DNA of 64,000 nucleotides from Calvatia gigantea (taxonomy: Eukaryota > Basidiomycota > Agaricomycetes > Agaricales > Lycoperdaceae), in assembly GCA_025093985.1 (NCBI GenBank), contig JACAAK010000001.1, positions 3,100,001 to 3,164,000 of the forward strand. Reading direction: 5' to 3'. The notes beneath the pieces are model-generated. The model ran no database searches and had not been told where the DNA came from. It saw only the letters and a program-made list of their open reading frames with translations. The position numbers and the translations under genes were made by a program. Positions 23,086 to 33,700 of the stretch are shown here, piece after piece (the stretch's first letter is position 1; each line of letters opens with the position of its first letter).

Positions 23086-26000
23086 ATGGTCGCACCACTG
23101 TACACAACAGCCTCAGGCTTACTCTTCCACTCCGGAAAGATTCTCGTGCTCATCGTTGGCCTTCCCGCACGTGGAAAAACGCACATCTCGCGAGCTTTGG
23201 AGCGGTACCTACGATGGATGGGTGTGAAGACGCAGGTTGTCAGTCTCGGCGATTACAGGCGAAAAGTCCTGGGTGGGGCACGGAATCTGCCTCCAGACTA
23301 TTTTACGCTTGGTACGTACTGTAAATAAGTGTAGGGTTGTATAGAAAACTGAAATTGGGCCCGGAGTATAGGTGAGAGGTCGCCTGAGACGGAGGGGTTG
23401 AGGAAGATGGTTTCGGAAGGGTGTGAACAGCTTATCTGGGATTTCTTTGAATCCGGTGGGCAAGTCGTGATCTATGATGCAGATAGCGAGACGAGGGCAG
23501 CGCGGGAGGCTTTGGCGGAGAAGTATGACAAGAAAGGAATCCACATAATCTTCCTTGGTAAGTTTGCTTTCGAATTAAATGTCATGTCCTTCCGATTTTG
23601 ACGGTTTTCACAGAATCATTTTGCGATAAGCGGGAGATCATTGAACGTAATATTAGGAGTGTCAAGATCTCATCTCCAGATGTACGTACCATCTTCCGGG
23701 TGTGTAACCTGAGTTGACCAAACGTGCACCAGTACAAAGGATGGGACCCAGATAAAGCCATTCAAGATTACTATCATCGTATCAGGGACCATGAAAAGTA
23801 CTATGAACCAGTTGAAGAACTCGCTTGGCCGTATATTCGGATTATCAACGTTGGAGAGAAACTTCAATTGAATGTCTGTCGCTGAATCATCGACCCTTCC
23901 TCCGTAAGCCTGACATACTCTATATTTAAAGAAAATTAAAGGATACCTCCAAGTACGTCTTTTGTTCTTGAAGGATGAGGTTCAAGGACGAATAGATCCC
24001 GTATAGTCACGAATGGTATTCTTCTTGATGAACATACACAACCGGTTCCGCACCATCTGGTTCGCCCGTGTACGCCCTTACTCGTTTTCCGCCGTGAACA
24101 TGTATAAGGCTCACGTCAATATAGTCTGGCCAGTCACTCATCGAAACCTCATATAAAGCCGATTCGGACCTCTCACCCGCTGGTTGGGAGTACGCCGAAA
24201 AGCTGAAAGACGTCGTCTCACAACGGCGGATGAAGGTCCTGCAAGAACGTGGTTTTGGCCCGGCGCAACGTAAACTCGTCGTAAGTCAATTTCCAGCCAC
24301 ACATGTCTATCTCTCACAATTCACGAACACGGATTAACTCTTGCGATCTGAATTTAGATCTGGACATCGACCCGCCGGAAAGCGCATCACACCGCCTGGC
24401 CGTTCCTTTCAAATCCACTTTCGGATGATGGTATCGATTCTAATCCGGAGGCGGAACTTTCTGGACATCAGCATATTCCAGATGGCGCGGATTTGGATTC
24501 ACCTGCGGCGCCATCCTCACACCATTTCACACCCGACCGTAACGCAACCCCGAATCCGGGCCAGGTTCCTAAAGTCCCAAAGTCTGTCCTGGGAACAGTT
24601 GCACGAGGCGCACTGGTTAACGCCCCTCGTAATGTGCCTGTATCTGACATCATAGCCGACGGTCAGACCCTCGGCCCGAGTACCTCGACGAAACAGGTCA
24701 AGGTAGTGGAGAAGGCGCAGATGTTGGAGATTAATCCTGGAATATGGGACGGTTTGACACTAGATCAGGCAAAGAAATATTATCCAGAAGATTGGGATAG
24801 GCTTATGAAGGATCCGTATTCTTTCCGGGTACCCAGAGCCGAGAGTTACCACGATCTGAGCGGTGCGTTTTTGATTATTGTCGGGTATTTCGAATCTTGA
24901 TGATATATCTGCAAAACTTAGTCCGGTTGGAACCCATACTTATTGAACTCGAACACGAGAGTGAAGATCTTCTTATCATCGGTCACGCATCTGTCATCCG
25001 CTGTCTCCTTGGATACCTCATTGGTTGCCCCGCATCTGAAATCCCAGCAATAGAAATCGCGCGTGGAGAATTGCTAGAGATTATACCGGCATCGTATGGT
25101 GTGCATAGCAAGGCTTTCCGCTTCTGGGATGGACCTGGGCGTAAAGGTGAGGGAAGGAGTGATGATGCTTGCGGTGCCACTGGGAGTGGGGACCAACGGG
25201 GAGAGGACCAAAATAACTTCTATGAGAATTACGCGGAGGATACGAAGGGTAAGGGAACTAGTTTTGAGAAACTCGTGACTGAGGAGAGGAGGCAGCGAGG
25301 CGGCCCCCTCCGGCAACATTCGTTCACCAGCGCTGAGCTGCGCTCTATGGAACGGTTTCCTCCACCGCGATGTCACCCAGGAACACGTACGGAGCTAAGG
25401 ACGGAAATATATTCTTGGTTGGTCAATGGGGATCGAGAACATGACATGCTGTGGCTATTCGGACCTGCCGGCGTAGGAAAATCCGCAATGGCACAAACCA
25501 TCGGAGAACTCGCAGAGGAACATGGCATTTTTGGTGCTGCTATTTTCTTTTCCCGGAGCAGGAAAGTCGACAATTCGTCGCTCTTCGTGACGTCAATCGC
25601 CTATCAACTCGCAGTCCGACGCCCAGTATACGACAACCTTGTTGTCAATGCCATCGAGAAGGAACATGCAATCTCAACGAGCGTGGATCAACGTGCCCAG
25701 TTGAGGAAACTCCTCACTGAACCCTTCAACACTCTCAGGCGCAGGAACAAACACTTGGCCAAGGAACTCATTATCATTGACGGGTTGGACGAGTGTGGGG
25801 ATGAGATAGAACAATTGGATCTTGCGAGACTCATCGTAGATACTGTCGAGGATTTCGATTCCCCTCCTCTTTTATGGCTGATTTGCAGCCGTCCGGAGCA
25901 TCACCTTACGGAATTCTTCCTGGATGGCAGCCTTTCTAAAATCTGCGGGCGACGGGATCTCTTACCTCAGGAACCCGGCGCCGATGCCGACATCGAAAGA

Positions 26001-27237
26001 TACCTGCTTGATGGACTCAAGCGCATCACAGAAAAATATTGTGACCAGCACGATGCAGGCACAAGACTATCTCTGACCCAGGGCTCGGAGACATTAAGCA
26101 AACTTGTCCGCACAGTATCCGGCATGTTCGTTGTCGCTTCATCGATGCTCGCTTTCATCGGCGATCCAGCTATCGCCAAACCAGCTTCCCAACTACAGAT
26201 TGTTCTCAACACCATAGATGGTCTCGTCATGGATGGCAGTGGCCAGAATTTCCTAGCGGCAATTGATGCACTGTATCTAGGAGTACTCCGAGTTCTGGAT
26301 AAAGAAGTCCTAACACAAACACTCCGAATTCTAGGAGCTTGTGCTGTTTCCCCCAGGATGCCCGCACTGCACTTCGCCAACTTACTCGGCATTACCCAGG
26401 CGGTTTTTTATTCCTCCCTTAGATCCTTACATGCATTCCTTTCCGTCCCACACCATACTACCGCGGTTCAGGAATCCTTACACTTCTTCCATGCATCATT
26501 TCCGGACCTTCTGCTTCACCATACGCGTTCAAGGGGAATACTTTCAAGATCGACACACATCGATTCAGGTTGGTTGAAGCATGTTTCCATGTGCTTAATT
26601 CCACCAGCATCACCTATTCAGATGATCTGTCATGGCTTCCTCCAGACCCTAACCAGGACGAAGATGACGCGATTTCACCAGAGTCACCTCTCTCTATATC
26701 ACATGATACCTTGAGCTTAGCCGCTATGCATACTTGGGACCTTTGCACAAGGATATCAAAACCCCGGGAGTGGGATCCCCTCCTCAAAAAAGTGGCTAGT
26801 TTTGACTTCAGGCACCTCCAACCATTTGGTGATGTGTTACCAGTTGGGTCGTTTATCCGTTTCATCAGGTGGATTTACATGTTGGTGGGTAGGATCACAT
26901 GTGATATATGTTTCATTCGTTGATTCAATGTTTAGGGAAAGGAAGTACCGGATCTAACGCACATAGTTCGGACACGCTGTGACTTCAGCACGGACAGGAC
27001 ATTACTGGAGAAGTGCAATACCATTTCACAACCACTCGTACGTTCACAACCTTTGTTGATTCCGTCGAGAACCACTGATCATTGCCCTGTCAGAACTTGG
27101 ATCCTATGGGAGGAATTGACGAATTTGGAAATACCCCCCGCTATGTCTTTGCCGGTTTTAGTACAATGACCGTTATCATCCTTCTTATTCCGGAAGCTGT
27201 GATGATATATTCATTGGAGGATATTAACAATCTGTAG
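23086..27237 (+). CDS. 6-phosphofructo-2-kinase/fructose-2,6-bisphosphatase fused in frame to NACHT NTPase
   Basis: Exons: 23086-23311, 23372-23557, 23614-23681, 23733-23873, 23932-23952 (21 nt, KIKGYLQ), 24007-24069, 24125-24280, 24358-24862, 24922 onward. The first about 565 aa form a complete fungal PFKFB: Walker A GLPARGKTH, SLGDYRRKVLGG, QVVIYDAD, YKGWDPDKAIQDYY, INVGEKL, a long insert, LEINPGIWDGL, IGHASVIRCLL. In the phosphatase half the catalytic His is replaced (ARSGQSLIE instead of RHGE), so it should make rather than degrade fructose-2,6-bisphosphate. With no stop after NFYENYAEDTKGK, the frame continues into FPPPRCHPGTRTE, Walker A GPAGVGKSAMAQT, Walker B LIIIDGLDECG, and LFHFF-type helices (HFFHASFPDLLL). 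A G-run at 26536-26539 is one base short: the frame as written stops at 26714. With one G added it continues through exons ending 26884, 26936-27037 and 27094-27237 to a hydrophobic C-terminus (FSTMTVIILLIPEAV). Whether one transcript covers both halves is inference from the open frame. Confidence 0.75.
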
Positions 27238-28099
27238 GATGTATATACTTTTTTATTTTCGCTTGTTCACTGTCCTAATTGATATCTAAAACATTCTTGA
27301 GATTCAAGTAATCTGTTCCGAGATTCACCGGTGCTTTAGATTCTCACTGACAATGGGCCCTCGAAGTTACCACGGCCACCACCAACGCTATCCTTTGCTC
27401 GTAAAGGCCAAATGTGCAAAACATAAATGCAGAGCAAATGGACCAGCCCTACAACAATTGCTGTGGATGGGCCTAAACATCCACTTTAATGCACTGAGAG
27501 ACCCTGGATTCTGTGGTAGTGCGGGCGCCTAAACTCAGCTAAGTGTTGTGTCAATGTTTGCAAGGCTGCAGAACCTTCTTTCCAGAATGAGACCACCTAC
27601 GGATATGTCTTGACTGTTTGCAGAGGCAGCACAGCCCTACTTCTGGAGGATCATAAATTTTTAAAATCTCTGAAACAGCAGATATTGCATCTCCAAGGGG
27701 CAACAATTGAACTGCTGAGGAAGAAAACACTTGCAACTGGAGTTTTTCAAACACCCAATCAACAATAGCATGATTTTATGCTCACTATCACTGATCCTCC
27801 ACTGTGGGTAGCAATACAGTTTTACGAGACTCATACAATTACAAAGAGTAAGCACATCCATAATTGTGAATATTGCCCATATTGCAAAAACACCAAAGGA
27901 ATCCACTAAAGCAGGTCTATGTATAAAAGCCCAATGCCAGAACACAAAAAGATGCAACTATAAGAGAAACAAATCGACGCAAAACTCGCCATGCAACCCC
28001 ATGAACACCACCACCTGGCTCTACATCACTCACATAAACCTCAACCCCCTCAGTCAACTCACAAAGGCCAATGTCAGCAAGGATATTGTCAAGCTGTGC
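27238..28099. other. Intergenic flank of the retrotransposon nest
   Basis: AT-richer than the gene regions. Minus-strand frames (27661-27957, 27917-28126) run into the solo LTR. They may belong to an old mobile element, but carry no motif I can name. Confidence 0.35.
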
Positions 28100-28644
28100 T
28101 GTTGAGAGAACGAGTAGACATCCCAATATAAGTTCACACTACCTAAGCGTGTAGGCGTCAGCGGTGGAGGGTAGTCGTATTCATCCGGGAGACGGTCCAG
28201 TAGGAGAGGCGCATGGTAGTGGACATTGTCCTGCTTATACCATCGTACTCAGAGAGTCTTGAGGAGAAGGGAAGCGATGCTTAAAGAAGCTAGCGTAGAG
28301 GAGAGAAGACATAGTGTCTTACGCCAGAAGGCGTACCCATAAGGGCCTACATACTACAATGCTACATAGGGTATATATACTAATATCCCTGGTCTGTGCA
28401 CTCTAAACCCTTATACGGGTGAGGTCTAACTCCCAGTAGCATAATGTGAGCATACTGTGCACGTCCGCATGTACTAGAAGGTTCCATGCGTAGTATCTAC
28501 CTGCTACTTACAGTGCGGTATCCTACGTGCGTAGTCCATCAATAGATGTTCGTTATTATCGACCCTCTGAAGGTGAAATACTCGAACCCCGTTTCAGCTA
28601 TAAATAGACTGAACCAACGTAGTGGTACGGAGCGAGATTCAACA
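28100..28644 (-). mobile_element. Solo LTR of copia family B
   Basis: A 545-bp sequence starting TGTTGAGAG and ending GATTCAACA on the plus strand is the reverse complement of the LTR at 30163-30707. It is flanked by a perfect 5-bp target duplication, TGTGC, at 28095-28099 and 28645-28649. No internal region is attached, so it arose by LTR-LTR recombination. It forms an inverted repeat with the 5' LTR of element B, 1.5 kb away. Confidence 0.9.
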
Positions 28645-28775
28645 TGTGCAAGACTCCTGCTTGAAGGTTTATTGCAAGTCAAGAAATGACAACAAGCACC
28701 ATGCTGTCAATGTGCAAGATAGAGCACAGGGTGCAATAGGTCCCCTCAAGAATGGCTGATATATGTAGGAGCCCC

Positions 28776-29262
28776 TGTTATGACTTCTATTCTAGCATTA
28801 TCCTTTTACGGACATATTTCCTTTCTTGTCCCTTCTTTATTTAATATCCCTGTATATACTTTTAGTCTGCTTCTTTCCTTTGCCTTGTTTCATCCTATTG
28901 CTTTGCCATCATTCCACTCCCCACCTTATATAGCAATCCATTCTTTTATAGTCTCTTCTCTCCCTATATGGTGCATGTTCAACACATGTGCATATCCTTT
29001 GTCCATTATCTTTCTTCCAACTTATCTAGTATAAGTAGCTAGTTTGAACTGGCTACCAGTCTCTTGCCTTACCACAATCCTTTTGCCTAAACTAAGGCTT
29101 CATCTATCAGAGATATTGCCTTTGTTCTTGACCAACTATATATAGAGACAAGTCCCTGAGTGGATTCCCTCTATACATAGATCCCTGTGTCAACTCTATT
29201 GGGAGTAAGTCTGTATAGATGCCCACAGAGAAGACAACCTCAAGGTGAGTGTGCATGTAACA
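28776..29262. mobile_element. Solo LTR of an unrelated retrotransposon
   Basis: A 487-bp sequence with terminal TGTTA...TAACA is flanked by the direct repeat GCCCC (28771-28775 and 29263-29267), the expected 5-bp target duplication. It is pyrimidine- and AT-rich on the plus strand. It is unlike the B or A LTRs, so it belongs to another family, possibly Ty3/gypsy. The 84-codon frame at 28780 lies wholly inside it and is not a gene. Confidence 0.75.
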
Positions 29263-29267
29263 GCCCC

Positions 29268-30157
29268 TGGAGCAAACCATGCATGAGAAAGCTATAGATT
29301 ATCTCATGTCCATAAGTGACAGGTTGGTGAGATGTGCTAGGACATGAGGGACACGAGGGTTCAACCAGCCAGCTGTGAGGGCACCAGCCCTATCACCTTC
29401 ATCAAAATACCTGAGATTGAGTGTGAGGGAATGAGGTGAGTAATGGGGAGCAGTGAAAGTGAGAAAGGCATCTGCAGAAATATTCACCCAGGAGGGCACA
29501 AGGGTTTTTGGTCAATGAGAATTAAGTATCTACTGTAAGCTTTAAAGTTGGGTGTGCAAGGTTTTGTCCAGCTGAATTATTTTGCCACCACACACTTTCC
29601 TGTGCTTGATTAAGCTTTTCAAGCTTTAAAAATAGACCATACTCACAAAGCAACAGGAGAACCGATGCAGACACTGGCACCTGAGTGAGATGTGACGTGG
29701 GACATACCTTCACCAGAGATTTAGCAACAACGATCTTTATGTCTCTATCGTAGCCCTGTGCACCGCACACTGTTAAAACACCTAGAAATACTTCCGGGTG
29801 AGTTGAGTTGCATTCAGAGAAGCTTGAGCCTCGGCAACTGTTAGCAATGTGCTAACATACAAAAAGTACAGCATTTCTCCGGTTAATGTCTTGAGTGGGG
29901 AGGTACTGCTCAGCACCCAGGATCCTCAATGTGTAACAGTGGCCAACATATATATAGGGAGGGGGGACGCATCGAGGCATAAAGTTCTGCCATCACGGCC
30001 TGTGATCCACTTCCTTGAGTGATGCAAATAAGAGTCACCGTTAGCTATTTGATATGATGGTTTGAGAAGAGAAAGTGAGGATTGGGCTCATCCCCTGATG
30101 AGAATCAGTACGAATCGAATTCTGCCTTTTGAGGGTATCCTTTGTATTTGACTAGTT
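29268..30157. repeat. Duplicated 5' flank of asparaginyl-tRNA synthetase, copy 2 (left half)
   Basis: From about 29531 the sequence (CTGTAAGCTTTAAAG, TTTCCTGTGCTTGATTAAGC, GCAACAGGAGAACCGATG) matches 20620-20850 and 49265-49500. It is interrupted at 30157 by copia element B and continues at 45762. The part before 29531 has a 66-codon minus-strand frame (29299-29499) of unknown nature. No gene supported. Confidence 0.6.
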
Positions 30158-30162
30158 ATCTC

Positions 30163-30707
30163 TGTTGAATCTCGCTCCGTACCACTATGTTGGTTCAGTC
30201 TATTTATAGCTGAAACGGGGTTCGAGTATTTCACCTTCAGAGGGTCGATAATAACGGACCATCACGGACTACATACGCAGTAGTTGTACTGCCCTTCTGG
30301 TAGTCGGTTATACCCTCCGCATGGAACCTTCTAGTACATGCGTCGTACATAGTATGCTCCAATTATGCTACTGGTAGTTAGACCTCACCCATATAAGGGT
30401 TTAGAGTGCACAGACCAGGGATATTAGTATATATACCCTATGTAGCATTATAGTATGTAGACCCCTTCGGGTATGCCTTCTGGCATAAGACACTATGTCT
30501 TCTCTCCTCTACGCTAGCTTCACTAAGCATTGCTTCCCTTCTCCTCAAGACTCTCTGAGTACGCTGGTATAAGCAGGACTATGTCTGCTACCATGCGCCT
30601 CTCCTACTGGACCGTCTCCCGGATGAATACGACTACCCTCCACCGCTGACACCTACACGCTTAGGTAGTGTGAACTTATATTGGGATGTCTACTCGTTCT
30701 CTCAACA
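30163..30707 (+). repeat. 5' LTR of element B
   Basis: 545 bp, TG...CA ends, immediately followed by GGTTATGGGCCCC, the same primer-site sequence as in element A. Carries a TATATATAC promoter-like run near 30428. Confidence 0.9.
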
Positions 30708-33700
30708 GGTTATGGGCCCCGACCGCCGCTCACTCAAACTGCGTTAGCAACGCTGGTAGAGTTTGAGGAGGCTACGGTCACTTTCAACCTGGGAGACAGT
30801 GGTGCCTTTGGTCCACTTGATACCCTGTCTGACCCATGTTATGAACGCGTGCACTACACACAGCAGTCCTACATGATGCTGACACGTTGTTACCCGTTCT
30901 TGGTTTTTGATCTGGCAAACCATCATCTTCAGTCTAGTTCGACCACTTTAGGTCCACTCCCCATTCTGGGTTGCAGCAGAACTGTTCCGCTCTGGTTGCT
31001 CCACCTCTGTTCTAGTATTCTCTCTCTGATCGACGACAATGCTTTGGGCTTTCTGGGATTCTCTTTAGATCCGCCTCAGTAATTTACTATATGATGTATC
31101 ATCTACACTGAGCACTGTGCTCCGCTTTGCTGGTGAATTAGCTGGTCTTCATGACCGCAATAATACCGCAGTGTCAGGCAAATTATAAGCCTTGTGTTCT
31201 TGTGTTCCAAGTCGATTGGGCAAGTCCCACCTTGAGTAGAATAACACACCACGAGCATATACCTGAGCTATTTGACCCACTTAAGCTGGCTGTTATAAGC
31301 CGCTAAGGCCTGCTTAATCAAATAAAGCTGGGATATAGAAAATATCTTTGAGAAGTCCGTTGTTTGTTCCTTCGCTTTAAAGCTTTAAAGCTTTACTCCT
31401 TCACATCTATTCGGCTACCGCTTTACTCTTTCTACGGATAGCTCATGCACTTTAAGCGCTTTATGCCATGCTAAGGCAATGGGCTGCCACATTTGCAGCA
31501 CTTACACTGGTATGGAAGACAGTGGCCGCAAGGCTGGCAGCACCAATAAAACCATGGCATTATGCCAATAGCAGCAGCACTTGCAGCATTCGCAAAAATA
31601 TCCAAAGAAGATAGCAAGGAGAAGAACACTAATTGTGTCCTTGCAGCTGGGAAATAAGGGGAGAAGGATAATGAGCTGGTAATACCACCATTATGTCGTT
31701 TCATGAAATACTTCAGAATATAGTTTAAATATGCCGCTGGCTCAAGCGACTGCTGCCATATACTATTTCTCTTATAGAGGAGCTGCATCACTTTATATGT
31801 GCCCTGCTTCTAGCATCAACATTACTTCACTTGTGTTAAGCGCAAGATTACGCGCCCAAGTTTGAAGACCTGTTTTAAGTTAGAGCATGGACGAGCACAT
31901 TAAAATGCTTTGTCTGCCAACTACAGGAATACAATGATTGCTTTAAGGAAGTTTGACTTTATGGAAGTCGCCATCCACGATTAGGACTCGAGCGCACCAT
32001 TTAGCAACTATAATTGAGAAAGAGGATGTGTATAGCACCATACGATGCAACACGCCGACGAATTCCTTAAGAAATCCTTTAGACCGCTCTTTATGGAGCT
32101 TGGCGCCGGAGGAGTTCTTGTGTCGCCATCTTCGGATGTCGCTGACCTTGATACCAATGGAAGGATATACGGTAGTACTTTCGACTTCATACTCCTTGAT
32201 AAATGCTACGAATAACAGTGTGCCATGTGAGATGTAAGCGCTGGCTATAAATCCTTTTCTACACAACAAGTGAGAAATCCTTACAGATCACATGAAGATA
32301 ATAGCGGGAGCACATCGCTCTATTCACTTGAGAAGAATATTCTTTACAGGATCTCATGAATCGCATCATTATAAAGAAAGGAAATTACGACACGTCTAGG
32401 AATTAGCAGAATAGCTCCCAACGTATAACGGTTGAGCTTCAGCACTGTGTCACCAGATTTAATTCTTAGACCTCGCCATTTTACATTAGGCTTGAGGCAA
32501 GAAACTGGAATCCTATGGGAACGACAAGTAGCTGAACTGCTTTTATATTCCAGCATTAGTCTATGACATTAGGGATAAAGATTTGTAACGCCACATTAGT
32601 GTGCGGCCGATCTATATCGAGAAAATCTTATAACGTATGTCCTCGAGTGTAACACTTTTGAGGCAATCATTAAAGGTCACCACTTTTGCAATAAGTCATG
32701 CAGAGCTGTTTTGTTCACCCAATCTCATCATTGTACACGAACTTGCGATTACAAGCAAGGAGATGACTGGTTGTTGAACATTACGCCTACTAGACTATAT
32801 CGTTTGACATCATTGAACAGAATTTCCCATAATTATGTCTTCTCCACTCGTCTTTTACGACTTGTCGAGATGTTGCATTATTTCATCGCCACTCTGGATT
32901 ATTTCACAAGGGAAATTGCATCAGTACCTTTATCCAGAATCTTTTATATGAATATCCTCGTCCTTGAGCATAATACTCGGACTTGATGGAATTGCTAGTC
33001 GTCTATTACGACGCTACTCTATGACCTCTTATCTCATGATGATAGTTGTCCTCCTTTGAAAGAAGTTATGAGGCTCTAAGATTCATTAGAGAAACCTCTA
33101 CAGTATAGCTGACAACGGCCAATGTCGCAACTGATTATGGAGGAGAGTTTGTCTAAATGAGAGCAATAGCAAACATTTGTGGCATGAATAACCCACTTAA
33201 ACCTCCTACTCCCAATGCTTTCGCAACGGTTGATGTAGAGAGACTGATCCGCACTACACTTTGAGAGCCTAAAAGCTTTATGGCAACGGGAATGTCTTAC
33301 CTGTCTCAGTGATAGTTTAAGCATTGACTAGAGCATAACACGCCAGTCCAAGCGTTTAAAAGTGGAAGGCACTTAATTGTGTAAATCAAGGGATAAACCA
33401 TTAATTTGGTTCTGTACTGTGGGTTTGGCTTTGCGGCACATCAGTTAACATGATGACCACCCAAACATGATTGCTTATTCAAGATGTAACATACCTTGAT
33501 TGTTTGATCAACGAGAACTTTCAAGTTCAAGCGGCACACAGAAAGGCTTAACGTTCTACGAACAATCCACATTTGGATGCCTTACTTGATGAGGGAATAT
33601 ACCCTTAAATGTCATGATTCAGCAACTGGATAGCAGTAACCAGTTCATTTGCAAAGAAGAGAGCAAAACCTGCACAAAGCAAGAAGTTGCTACATTTCTT

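Noticed and set aside
28780..29034. 84-codon hydrophobic frame
   Set aside because: Lies entirely inside a solo LTR with target duplications; AT/CT-rich composition explains the hydrophobicity.
31471..31791. Cys-rich 106-codon minus-strand frame (ends CCQPCGHCLPYQCKCCKCG)
   Set aside because: Sits in the decayed internal region of element B with no signal peptide and no paralogue; probably chance.
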